Source: Fomes fomentarius | Taxonomy: Eukaryota; Basidiomycota; Agaricomycetes; Polyporales; Polyporaceae | Reading direction: 5' to 3' | Length of the DNA: 64,000 nt | NCBI GenBank assembly: GCA_022606135.1 | Contig: JABYQN010000005.1 | Span: 1,488,001-1,552,000 of the forward strand | Shown here: piece by piece, positions 45,353 to 56,668 of the stretch | How the letters are laid out: every line of letters begins with the position of its first letter | Numbering within the stretch: the first letter of the stretch is position 1 | Program-made: the position numbers and the translations under genes | Notes under the pieces: model-generated | What the model was told of the DNA's origin: nothing | Databases searched by the model: none | Seen by the model: only the letters and a program-made list of their open reading frames with translations

Positions 45353-45854
45353 ATGCATCGCCTCTCCCAACCTCTTGCAATTCGAGCCTCTCTGACCACT
45401 CCTAGAGTTTTCAACCGAAAGCCGTTTGCAACACCTCTCCGTCGTTACTCGCAGCAGTCACACAGTAGTACTCCGTCGCGCTCGATGCTCCCGTATATCG
45501 TGGGCGGTGTTGCCGGCGTCACGACATTGGGCGTTGCAGGTGCGTTGAATTACCTTTGGGGTAACGCTGGGGAACATGCTTGCTCACATTTTCTCCATAC
45601 CAGGCTATGCATACTATCACTTCTCAGGTGCGAAGAAGCTAGTCGACAAGGCCGTAGCTGTCAAGGAGCGCTACACGGAGACAAAAGCGGCTGTGTCCGA
45701 ACAATCTCAGGTTGCTCGAGACAAGATCGCTGTCGTGGGGCAACAAGCCAGACAGGCCGCTAAAGAGAAGCGCGAGGACTTGCGCGCACGCTGGGGCGAT
45801 CGTCTCAAGCGCGGTAAAGAGGATAAAGAGGGTGGGGACAAGTCGGAGGTATGA
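45353..45854 (+). CDS. Small mitochondrial-type membrane protein with charged helix
   Basis: Two exons (45353-45560, 45604-45854) around a 43-nt intron, about 150 residues. The N-terminus is Arg/Ser/Thr-rich and acid-free (MHRLSQPLAIRASLTTPRVF, RKPFATPLRRYSQQS), a mitochondrial presequence pattern. One hydrophobic helix follows (MLPYIVGGVAGVTTLGVAGA). The C-terminal half is strongly charged and helical (KKLVDKAVAVKERYTETKAA, ARDKIAVVGQQARQAAKEK). The layout resembles the gene at 27501, though I see no clear sequence identity between the two. No function can be given. Confidence 0.7.
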
Positions 45855-46358
45855 AGGCAGTTCAGCACCAACGGTGTCTTCGATTTCAAACTGAGTTGTT
45901 CGACAGGAGAAATGAAGACCGGATATCGGTCTTCCCGCACGCTCGTTTACTTCGCATTTGCTTGCTTTCGCGTTTGTCGCTGTGTCGCTGTGCTCCCTCG
46001 TACCCTTGCGTGAGTGCTGTGCAATTGTATTTCCTGTCGCTCTCGTCCTGCTCCGCCGTCAGTACTTATGTCGACCTCCCGCAACGCGTCCTACGGCCTA
46101 TAACATATCAGTGCAATCATGGGCCGCCTATTGTCTGCATGGACTGCATCGTTGGTAAGCTCTGATTGTGATGATTCATCTAGACATCACAGGGGCACCT
46201 CGCTATACACTTATGCATTCTTGTTGCGAATGTTGACTTGACATCTGTAGTTGGCCGTCTCCATTTTGGCAGTCAGCGCGCGATTGCATGACCTGAATAA
46301 TGTGGGCACGATAGGATTTCTCTCTTGCTTCACTCAACTCGCCCTTCCAGATACGCCT
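45855..46358. other. Intergenic
   Basis: Upstream region of the second GH17-like gene. Nothing recognised. Confidence 0.4.
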
Positions 46359-48078
46359 ATGATGCTCGTCAGCCGCACGCTCTTCTCACTTATCACACTC
46401 GTATCATTCGTCGCGGTCCGTGGCGAGCGTATGCTTGATGCAAAACGACGCCTCCGACACTGCAAGGTCCAGAAGTCTTTGACGAGCGATGCTCTCCCGT
46501 CCAGCACGATATACGCAGGCAAAACTGCACCAGGCGTAGATCTATCTACAAGTTTGACGGACAGTATCCAGGCTACCGCCCCTACAGAAATTTCAGTCAA
46601 ACACAAAGCGTTCGACACATGGTCGGATACTACTTCAAGTGCAATGTCTGAGCAGCCTTCCGGAACAGTCACTGCTGGTTCTGTTGCTCCCACCAGTGCC
46701 ACCAGTGCCAGTAGTAGCGGCGGCGGCGGCGGCAGCAGGCCACAGCCTAATAGTAGCAACTGCTTTCCTGCGCTAGGGTTCAAGATGCCGTCTGATGTCC
46801 CTGAGGATACCTCAAACTGGTGGTGTGACCCGGCGAGCGAGTACGCTTTCCTCGGATTCAGCTACGAGGTCACTGCATGTGGGTACTTATTCATACTACG
46901 CCTTTCATTGGTGCCCTCAGCTTACGGTGCGGAAATCTATCAGGTCAGAGTCTAGAAGTTCTGAAGAAGGAGTTTTCGAACATACGGAACAAGTACAACG
47001 GGCGGTACATCCGTCTGTATGGTGCTTGTGAGCAGAATGGATACTAGTACGTGCTCGATAGAGGGTCTCTCACGGAATTCCTGCCTCAGCTGCATTTATC
47101 CAGCGACAAGGTGGTCGAAGCCGCATGGGAGAACGGTGAGCCTGTCCTTCCAAAGTGCCTCAGTCTTCTGCAGCTGAAGCATCATCCCTCGCTAGGAATC
47201 GGCGTCCATACACTCGTCTGGGTATAAGCAGCCACATCGTCTTGTCTTTGACTCGTCGCGCTCATCCGTTCCTCGCATCTAACTAGTTTGGTTTCGACGA
47301 AGATAATAGCTGGGAGCGGCGGAGGGACGACCTTATGAGCTCCCTGCGTTCCAACCGGAAGGCCAGATTCGTGACGCGGGTCGTCCAATTTGGCAGCGAG
47401 CCTCTCTATGACTCGGTTCTGCCACCTGCGGTTCTCGCAGCCCAAGTCAGGAAGATGCAAGGAGATCTGGCCAGCATCCACATCCCCGTCACGATAAGTG
47501 AACTACAGTACGGGTTCCAGAAGAGCGGGGGCGCCGGGCTCAAGGCGGTGATGCCTGTCATTGACCCCATTGATGCACACATGCTCCCTTTCTTGAATGG
47601 GGCTGCAACTACTGGTGCGCTGCCAGTGGACGTTCCCTTTTGCTCGCTTGGCAGGGAGCTGACCCTATCGAAAGCGATGGCCTCCTGGAAAGGGATCAAA
47701 AACGATATTGAACACTTCTGGGTTCCAAATGCGAAGGGGAAGAAGATCTACCTTACTGAAGTACGTCCACCAGTGTATGGGTTCACTTGTCACTGCAGAA
47801 CAGCCTCACGAGACATATGCATTCTGCAGAACGGCTGGCCGTCGGAAGTCGTGAACGAGAGCCAGAAACCGAACAGCAAAACCGCCCAGGCGAGCGTCCA
47901 GCAGGAGCGAGACTACTTTGACCTGCTCGATTCCAAGTGTGAGTATCTCAAGAACGTTCCTGGAGGTGGGGTCGGCTGGTTTGCACACATATACTCGGAT
48001 GACCAGGAGCCTGGGTATGGAGTTCTGGATGGGAATGGGAAGGAGAAGTTTCCATTCAGCCCGAGAACGCATTGTTGA
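46359..48078 (+). CDS. Secreted GH17-like endo-beta-1,3-glucanase, copy 2, with Ser-rich linker
   Basis: Paralogue of the gene at 40449 in the same orientation. Signal peptide MLVSRTLFSLITLVSFVAVR (Met at 46359 or 46362). A linker of about 100 residues rich in Ser/Thr ends in a poly-Gly run (SASSSGGGGGSRPQPN) before the barrel. The barrel repeats the same blocks: FPALGFKMPSDVPEDTSNWW, GRYIRLYGACEQNGYY, GVHTLVWFGFDEDNSW, TRVVQFGSEPLYD, VTISELQYGFQKSGG and TENGWPSEVV, with the C-terminal GGGVGWFAHIYSDDQEPGYG. The Glu of the acid/base and nucleophile motifs is present. Introns are in matching places. The extra linker suggests a wall-tethered or spaced catalytic domain. Confidence 0.82.
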
Positions 48079-48799
48079 TCAGGACATAGCAGTGATTCTC
48101 TACTTCCGTAGAAAGTAGAAAGTACGCCGCGCGGGTACCAGGATGGTGACAAGGGACATGTGTCGAAGCAACATGACTAAGAGCCTAGCGCAGCAAGCGG
48201 TAGATAATGCGACCATCCAGCTTGTGTGCTCGTAGTTGGGCAAGTACGGCAAATTCACGTCGATCTCGCGTGTACTATACAGTATATATACGTGGTTTGA
48301 TCAAGTTCAACATCGATGACTTGGGTCCTATGCCAGCTCCTCGGAGACATGACTACTCACATCTGAACTGCTTCATAAGCCAATGGAGGGTTGAATGATA
48401 CAATGAGAAGTGGTCACCAGGTGGTAGCACAAAGTCAAGTGCGATGGGCTTGGCTGACCGTCACTGCCTGACACTATATGCAATTCAACCGGGAGTTGCA
48501 CCACAAACGTAAATACCTTGAGAAGCGCGACACGCATGCTCCACAACGCCGATTGTCAACCAATCACACAACTGCCACAAGCAGCAAGAATGATGCCTCC
48601 ACGGTCCGGTACATAAATTGGCAAATGTCCGATGATTAGGTCAGGTGCGCGTACTATCGTGAATAAGAGCATGCCATGCTACAGAGCTTCTGCTGCAGTA
48701 AAAAGCAGTCCATCAAAGTCCGTCGTCCGATTCTGAACAATATACATGACGCAGGTATCGTCAACACAAAGCGACAGGGCCTGAACGCGCGGTGAGTGC
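48079..48799. other. Intergenic between convergent genes
   Basis: The tails of GH17 copy 2 (+) and the secreted protein (-) meet here. No gene seen. Confidence 0.4.
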
Positions 48800-49833
48800 T
48801 CAAGCAAGGAGCACGAACGCGGAAGAGATCGCGAGGAGGGAGGAGGCGACGATGCCAACGAGAGGCGCGGCGGAGATGCTTGGCGCGGCACCGTTAGGCG
48901 TTACAGTCGTCGAGCTACCGGCGTTGGTCGCGAGCTGCGTAACAGTTGCGGGCTGTGCACCATCTGTGGAGGGACCATGCATGTCAGTCAGCCAAGAGTT
49001 CTGGACACAATGGCCTGTCACACAATGGCATGGACATACCGAGGAACGAGGCGCCGCACGTGTTGGAGATCTCAGTCTTGAAGTTGTCTGGGATGAGATC
49101 GCCGTACTGCTGAGCGACGAGGCCAAACGCAGCCTTGCTGCAGTCCGTGCAAGAGATGTTCGCAGGGATGTTCGGGAAGGAGCCCTGGAAGGCGGCGTTC
49201 GCGAGCGACTCCAGGTTCGCGATGGTGAGCGAGCCAGTGTACTGCTCGATGTCATTGAGTGACTCGGTGACACATAGTGTGTTGCCGTTGCTCGTGCTGC
49301 GTAGCACGATGAGATATGGGGGATATGAGGCAGAAGAACATGAGGCACTCACTCGGCGAGGCAGAGGGACTGGCGTGCGGTGGGGTATGCTTGCTGAACG
49401 AGGGTGGTAAGCTGACCCGCGTCGATGTTGGACAACCCAAGGGCACTCAGGTCAGAAGAGCAGCCCGAGGTGACATTCTGTACAACAGCCGCGAGGACAT
49501 CGTTGGAGCATAGAGGCTTGCCGCACAGGCCCTTGAGCCAGGTGTCAACGGAGGATACTACGGAAGTGTCGGAGGAGCTTGAGCTCTTGACGACGAGACC
49601 AACGAGAGCCTGCGCGTTGAGGCAAGATGCGTCTGGGTTTTGAACGATGGCTCCGAGCGCGGACTGGCACTGCGAGGAAATGCTGTCGGGAACGCTGCGA
49701 GGATGGGAAACGGATGTCAGTTAGACAGACGGCATTATTTGACGTGGGCGTGTACTCACGACGATTGGGCAGAGACCAGCTGCACACCGGCGGCGGCGAC
49801 GACAACGAGAGCAAGCTTGTTGAAAACGGTCAT
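48800..49833 (-). CDS. Cys-rich secreted protein with GPI-anchor signal
   Basis: Four exons or so, about 270 residues. Signal peptide MTVFNKLALVVVAAAGVQLV followed by SAQ. The mature part has regularly spaced Cys (SSQCQSALG, DASCLNAQAL, GLCGKPLCSNDV, SGCSSDLSAL, QSLCLAE, NTLCVTESL, NISCTDCSKAAFG, SNTCGASFL), likely forming disulfides. A Ser/Thr tail (AGSSTTVTPNGAAPS) ends in a hydrophobic segment (LVGIVASSLLAISSAFVLLA), the GPI pattern. This resembles a fungal family of secreted Cys-rich proteins of unknown role (I believe a DUF7729-type family, not verified). Surface location inferred. Confidence 0.75.
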
Positions 49834-52728
49834 GATTGTGGGGACGAGAAAGACAAGGATGGTGGAGAATGAAAGAAAGGTGCAGCCGGCTGCGGACGGG
49901 GAGGCGTTTTGTATGTGAAAGGAGTCTCTGACCAAGAGCAAGTAGCACAGGCCGCGGCGGCTGCATTCCTCCCACAGACGCCCGTGTCAGCTCACAGGCG
50001 CCTGTTCTCTCGCGGCGTAACCAACCCGCCCGCGCGACTTTCATTTCTTTCTCCCGTCCTTTCTTGTAGCTTTCTACCCAGTCAACGCAAGTTCTCGTAA
50101 ACTGCAAGTGAACATCGTACTATCTGGACATGCCATAACTTGCATCTTGAAAGTTGAGACAAAACTTTTCTCCGCAACAGGCGGTGCAACCGCAGCTCCA
50201 CACATGCTGCGGACCGGCACCGTCGGAGGTATTTTTACCTTGGATCCAAGACTCAAGACACTCGATGCTGTCACTGCTGTGTTATTGACTCAGTGCTCAC
50301 GCTCACATTCACCTCCCAGCTCTGCGCCCGCCTTGCATATACAAGAACCCGATGCGCGTCTCTTTTCCGTCTTACCGGGGCTATTACAAAACCAAGCGCA
50401 TCCCATTGTCTATAACCAATTGAACATAGGCTCACCAATGTCTTGGCAACACTGGATAGTAAGTACTAACACTTCCAACCGTTGTTTGTCTGAATTGGCG
50501 AAGAAGAAGTCCAAGGGATGTGCATCCTCAGCGTGCTTCTGCGAAGCGCGTCTACGTTGGCGTGACGCTGCACTTGTAGTTTCCTGCCGCTCCTCCGTGC
50601 AGACTCCGTCCTGTCGAATATGAAGGTAGGGTCGACCTCACCAAGTGACAGCCAGACTCTCAGACTGTACCGGACTGCTGATCATCAAGTACCTTGTCAT
50701 TGCGCATCTCTAACACCTGCTTGCTAACCTCCTACTACCCAGTTAACCCTTTTTGACCCGACTACTGCGTAGCGAGATCGGGGAAACGGGCATTGTCTGC
50801 AGTGAGCATTGCTTCTGACATGTTTTGCCACTTGCCACGCGCCTAGGGATATCTGATCCCTTGTGTCGTCCGGCGCTTCTCATTCAACACAAGTTCTCCG
50901 CAGGAAGCCCAGATGTGCCAAATATAAGGCTACTGTGCTGACACTCATCACGCCTTCCCTTAGGAAACCCTCACGGTAGACCCAGCGTTCCGACTGAGCG
51001 ATGTTCTGGTGTCTTCGACCGAGGATATTGGCCCACGGGACGTCTAACGTGGCCTTGGTATGACGGTACCTAGATTCCTGCTTGCTCATCTAACCCTATC
51101 ATTCATAATCAGAATGCCTGTGAACATCCGTGGGCTCCCCGGAGTACCACCAGGATGATACTTAGGTCCCCGCCTGAATATATGCCACGGGAAGCCTTGG
51201 ACTCAAGCAAATTCTCGCGCGATCTCGTAATGTCCCGTCACTTGAGAATTATCCGTCGTCTCACAATCTCCTAGTATGCATTCAGACGCAGAAGACTCGG
51301 GAGCGCCCCTCTCCTTAGACAGAACCACACTGCCCCGCTTCAGTACTGCTGCGGGTCCGAGGCCGAAGACTGATATGTGTTCCCGTCTCAAGATCTGATT
51401 TTGAGCGGTCTGACCAGGCGCTTCGACATGTGAACGATAAGGACTATAGTGGGCCCGGAAGTGAACCTCGTGCACTGGCAGCCTTCCAATGCCTATCCAA
51501 GCGCCGCCTCCAAGTTCGGGGCCCATCTTCTGGAGCTGGGCTTGGGCCTCTGGGTCGCATAGTGTCCGAGAAAAAGGCGCTTTTTTTGACTGGCGGTGCG
51601 TGCATTCTATGATAATATGAATGGACACATAATGTACTGTTTAATGTTCAGACCCGGTCATAAGCTCGTCATGCCTACAAGAAGAGTGCTATTGGACCGC
51701 CTTCTTTAGTAAGATGGTGAACCAGTTTGGCTATACCCTTTTTCTCTTACCTTCAGTGGCCTGGACCGGCGCGCATTCCCCGTGGTCCTCATCTGACGCC
51801 GCATACGATACGCAATCCCGTTGTAACACGTCTCATACGTCCAGCAGACTCATTGTGCGTTCGATGGGACAGCGGGATTGCGTGTCGTATGCGACATGAT
51901 TGCCACAACTCGTGAGTGTTCGGCTCCAATTTGTACGTCAACGGCTCACCGTATGAAGGCCGTCCGCCCTCATCAGTAGAAGCATTGTATCACATATCGA
52001 CATGTGCCCTATACGACCTTCAAATTTACGGTGTCGGCGTCTCGTTCACACGTTATTGGTGGAAGGCGAGATCTTGTGCGGATAGCCTTCTCTAGATCTT
52101 GCGGCTCATGCAGCGTCGGTGTTTGGGGTTCATGCCTTCGCTTCTCCTTCTCCGCAGTTGCCTTGTCCTGGAACCGGTGTCCTTGGACTATGCATGGAAT
52201 CCAGTGAGTAGACAGGTGTCAAAGATGAGCGCGCTGATAGTACACAATTCTCAAGTCGGGCCATTGCATTACAACTGTAATTGGTATCTGTCACATATGC
52301 TCACGGATTCTGTCACACGGATGAACCACAGAACCCCCGAAATCACGCGGGGATATAGCGAAGCGTAGTGATACAGGACTTCAACACACAGATATTGTGT
52401 GGCGAATCCAGGTGCACGAGCAAGCTGGATGTCATCGAATACACCCATCCGAACATTCTACATAGACAATACCTAAGATATTCGTGAAGATGACGTTATC
52501 GTATATAGGGTTCAAGTTCAACGGTCATCAAGAGAACACCGGAATGAAATTCATCTTTCAGCCAAGACTGTACGTCCCATCTGACGTTGCTCGTCACCCG
52601 ACCTGATGAATTCGCATGAACGTCTTAGATAGATTAGGTATTAGCCGCATACACGCAATTCCGTAGGTGCTCGGTGCGATTCAGCCGTAGTATTGTATGA
52701 GACCGGAAGCCTGGCCCTCGTGAGTCCT
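49834..52728. other. Gene-poor stretch, one strong hairpin
   Basis: Almost 2.9 kb with only short, unsupported frames. The first 300 bp should be the promoter of the secreted protein. An inverted repeat at 51800-51893 is the only structure I can support. Confidence 0.4.
51800..51893 (+). repeat. 25-bp inverted repeat able to form a fully paired hairpin
   Basis: The left arm 51800-51824 and right arm 51869-51893 are reverse complements over 25 positions with two differences. Both differences are T on the left facing G on the right, so in plus-strand RNA they are U-G pairs and the stem has no mismatch. The loop is 44 nt. No protein, tRNA or known terminator is seen around it. Confidence 0.75.
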
Positions 52729-53486
52729 CTATCGACCAAGATTTGGCGCGTCTAGATTCCAACTCTTAACGCTCCCCTCTGCACCTTCGAACGGAAAAGG
52801 CCCGTTCCATGTCGCGATAGCGGTCTTGCACGCAAGCAAGGCATCGGAGAGCTCTGTCTTTGCTTTCCGTAGCTCCCCCAGCCCGAGCCTGCCTGTATCC
52901 TTGCCCGACCCCGTACTTGTGATGGCCTGCGAGATATCGTAGTCGATCTCCGCCAGGCGCATTTCCAGCACGGTGTCCTCCTCCCAACGGGTCCGACTCG
53001 CATCCTCCACCACTGCGACGAGGATGTTGATGCTCTCGAGGCTCATCCCGCAGCCCAACAGGGCACGGGCCCGGTGTAGGGCCTCGTCGAGTTCAGACGA
53101 GGGTTCCCAGGTCCCCTCTGTGGTTTGCACGAACAGGGTGCCGGGCTCGGGGACCGTGGTGGCCTTGCGCTTGATCAGGCGGCTGCTTGCCGTGGCGTTA
53201 AATGCGTCGGTGACGGATGGTGGCGAGGTGGCGAGGGTGGATCGGATAATGTCCTGTAGGCTGCGGGTGGGAAGAGATGTTCCACAGTCAGCGAGACACG
53301 AGGCGGGTCCGTGGAGAACGATTTCGCCTACTCGTTGTGACTCACGTTCTTGATGAACGTGTCGACCATGAGATTCCTGCAACCGAGGGCGTTGTCAGCA
53401 TAGAATTCAACACATGTGCAGGGAAATACTCACACATGTCCGAGTGCTCGGACTTCTGATGGTGACGTGTCTCCGACGGCAGGCAT
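52729..53486 (-). CDS. Small protein of unknown function, 3 exons
   Basis: Start ATG at 53486 (MPAVGDTSPSEVRALGHV). A second small exon gives NLMVDTFIKN, then the main exon (acceptor ctacag) gives DIIRSTLATSPPSVTDAFNA. I see a basic patch (SRLIKRKATTVPEPG) and several helices (ELDEALHRARALLGCGMSLE, SINILVAVVEDASRTRWEED), which look like a helical bundle. No family is recognised. A competing acceptor six bases upstream would break the frame, so the ctacag choice is by frame only. TATA box on the minus strand at 53563-53568 supports the start. Confidence 0.55.
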
Positions 53487-53562
53487 GGTAGGTGGGGATT
53501 TGAGTGGAAATGTGGTCTTGTGGAATGCTTTGTTCCTCCCTGGTAGGCTTGGGGTGGCTCAA

Positions 53563-53568
53563 CTTATA
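53563..53568 (-). promoter_or_regulatory. TATA box of the small unknown gene
   Basis: tataag on the minus strand, about 77 bp upstream of the ATG at 53486. Confidence 0.5.
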
Positions 53569-55107
53569 GGGTATCCGGGATCCTAACGATGGCCGGCGAG
53601 TGCATAACGCAAGCTCTTATAGGGGCGGATCTTCTGTATGCGTAAATGGTTCACTGCGTTGTCCGGTCGTCGCATTCAACGGCACTGATCCTGGTTCGGA
53701 GTGCCAATTCACCGATTCGTTCATATCATGTCTAGTATACTGTAGCCCGGATATTATCCGATAGAATCGCTTCATATACTCATTCCACAATTGGCATACA
53801 GATCGTGTTTCGTACGGCTGAAGGGTGAGACGTAGCTCCTTGCACACTGTTGCCTGTGCGGAACTGCGTCCGCCCTAAAGTAACGAAGACCGCCACTAGC
53901 CGAGACCGCCGCCCACTGTTTCAATTTATTTGCGGACCCGGTTTTGGCGTGCCCCGATGCCTGAGACGGTGAGTTTTGACGGTCCACTGATATACCTGCG
54001 CAGATACGGGAGACAGAGAGAAGGCCTTGGGTTTTACTTAGACAGCGCGCGCTGGGCTGGTGGCATACTGGGAGAATGTACCACAAAATTACGACCCTGC
54101 AACGGGCGGACAGCACTCGGCCAACGTGAAAGAGTTCTATATCTCCAAGGAGAGACTGGCCATCTGTAATTCTGAATCATGATGCGCCACCTCCTATGTA
54201 GGGTCGGCTGATGTGCGGTCAGTCTTGTGAAGCGTGTGGTGTCTTGTTTAGTTGCCGTAGGGGGCTTTGACCAAGAGTATGACAATTTGCTGCTGATCTG
54301 CGCGATTGCTCGTCAGCGCGGGAAGATATCGCTTAGCCATCGGAGATGCAAGAAAGCAGTTAACCGGATCGTGTGGGCATTGGATAAAGCATGAGGCTGA
54401 AGATGTCACTGCATTCGGACGTTTACTCGAACTTCTTAAGACTCCCGCTACCCTCTACCTCCGATCAGGCGGCTAACTGAATCTTGTGGTGACACGAATT
54501 CATATGCCCATCGGATCGTCGTGAGGGATACTGCGCGCAACGCATAGGTTTCTACCAAGTATGCGGCCGGGGGGCCAATCTTACGTGACAACTCCACAGT
54601 GTGACACTTCTAGCGCAGTCTGTACGGTGTGACACGGCGCGATGTCACTTGTACCGCCAACTCATCCGCCCCGGAGGCGTGGTGCGTGGTCCCATCATAC
54701 TTCGCACCGGCCTGTGCCCCCATCTATCCCGTTCTGCTCCATGTCTGCCACACACAACACCGCCCGAGAAAATTGCGCAGGGCTTCGTCACCCCACAGTC
54801 CTTATAATCCACTACTACCGCCAAGAAGGCAACTACCAACATCCCTCTCACTCGAACTGAGCTTTGAGCGTGGAATTTCTGATACCGATTGTGAGTATCA
54901 GATCATTACCTTGCTCCGGCAAGCAAATAGAAGCCCGGGCTCCGTCCGACGGTCGCTTGTTGACCTCGCGGCCCCCTTTATATCGCAGTACTCAGGCTCG
55001 GTTCGGTCTCTCGGTAGAAGGGCGGACGAGTATATACCCTGCCGCAACTCATGCTGACCGCCACACGCAGAACACCCTGTATTGCAGTTCACGGCGATCC
55101 AACCCCC
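53569..55107. other. Intergenic with AKR promoter
   Basis: Divergent space. Open frames are short and without known domains. TATATA at 55031-55036 belongs to the aldo-keto reductase. Confidence 0.4.
55031..55036 (+). promoter_or_regulatory. TATA box of the aldo-keto reductase gene
   Basis: TATATA 72 bp before the Met at 55108. It is too close to the Met at 55051 for that to be the start. Confidence 0.55.
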
Positions 55108-56668
55108 ATGCCAAAGCAAGAAACCTTCCGTCTGGGCAACCGGGAGCTTCCAAGGCTCTTCAATGGCCTTTGGCAGCTGTCGAGCAACTCGTGGGGCTGC
55201 GCCCCCGCCCCTAAGATTCGTCGTGATATGGCTACTTTTGCCGAGAACGGCTACACGGCGTTCGGTGAGCCTAACACGTCCGTGCTTTCCCTGTCCTATG
55301 ATGCTGATCTGAGACGCGTTCCCAGACATGGTGAGATGTTCGCAGCCTTCTGTGGCGATGGCGATCGCATGCTGACCACCCATCTTGATGTATTGACTTC
55401 TTACAGGGTATGCCTGCTTGCTTCTGTGTACCCTGACGTACCTGATCGTGCTACTCGTCCCCATCACAGCCGACCACTATGGGCCCGCGGAGATCTTATT
55501 TGTGAGCCGTTCTTGATTGTGACTCGATGCGTGCGACAACCGCTAACAAAATTCCCAGGGCGAATTTCGCCAGAATTGGCCTCAGCCTTCTGCAATCTTT
55601 GGCGCTACCAAGTGGTGTGTCTTCCGGAAAGTCGAGCCCACCAGGGCGCTCGTCGAGGCTGCGGTCAAAGAGCGGCTTGAACGTATGAAATCCGATTGTG
55701 TCGATCTGCTCCAGGTACGCTCAAATACGGTGATCACGCGTCTCCTGACTAACCCCTGCGAATGTCAATCCGGCTTTCGTAGTTCCATTGGCAAAATTAT
55801 GAGGATCCTGGCTACCTGCGCGCTTTGCACCACTTGAGCGAGTTACGACAAGAAGGCAAGATAGCTAACATAGGCTTGTGCAACTTCGACACTCTCAGAA
55901 TGGACGAGATCTGTACTGAGCTGGGTCCCGGCGTCATCGTCAGTAACCAAGTACAGGTGAGATCTCGAAATCAGAGATCTCCGCGTAATCTGTTGATCTC
56001 AGAATTGGTTCGCAGTTCTCTCTCGTGGATATTCGCCCACTGTATGCCATGGCGGAGGCGTGTCATAAATACAATGTGAAGTTGCTGACGTATGGCACTG
56101 TTGTAGGTCCCTTCATGTGATTGATGAATTCAGTGACTGACGAGCTTGTAGTGTGGCGGCTTCCTTTCAGATAAGTGGCTGGGGAAAGAAGAACCAGACC
56201 TGTACTCCGGGTTTCTAACCCCGTCGCAGCGCAAGGTAGGTCACGGTCACTCAACGTCAGTGCTTCAGATTCTAATCTGACTCGACGACTAGTATCTGGA
56301 CATGATTGTTAGAGCTTGGGGCTCCTGGTCCCTGTTCCAGTCACTACTAGTCGTTCTCCGCTCCATCGCTGACAAATACGAAGGAATGAGTATCGCGAAC
56401 GTGGCGACACGTTGGGTGCTCGATCACGATTTCGTTGGGGCCGTGATCATAGGTAGCGAAATTTCGATATCGAGTACGTGTTCTCTCAGCGCTGACAATC
56501 GCCTTAGGTGTGCGGATGGGTGTTTCGGAACACACCGACGACAATCGGAAGGTGTACGGTTGGCGGCTTAGCGCGGAAGACAGAGCGGCTATCGACTCTA
56601 TCCTCGTGCAGTCAAATGGGCCGCGGTTGATCATGACTATAGGAGACTGTGGAGCTGAGTACCGCTAG
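55108..56668 (+). CDS. Aldo-keto reductase, multi-exon, one frame conflict at a microexon
   Basis: NAD(P)H-dependent reductase with an alpha/beta barrel, substrate unknown. Exon 1 gives LGNRELPRLFNGLWQLSS and MATFAENGYTAF. The catalytic Asp and Tyr lie in DMADHYG, which is split over a 5-nt microexon (55325-55329, ACATG) and the exon at 55470. Lys is in FGATKWC and His in FHWQNYEDPGY. Later exons give KIANIGLCNFDTL, VSNQVQFSLVDIRP, VKLLTYGTVCGGFLSDKWLG, ADKYEGMSIANVATRWVL, FVGAVIIGVRMG and the C-terminus SAEDRAAIDSILVQSNGP. All junctions fit except at the microexon, where one base is missing to keep frame with GAC ATG GCC GAC. So the gene may be intact (sequence error) or newly disabled. Confidence 0.72.

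Noticed and set aside
51203..51628. 141-codon minus-strand frame near the hairpin
   Set aside because: No domain, atypical composition and no splice partners.
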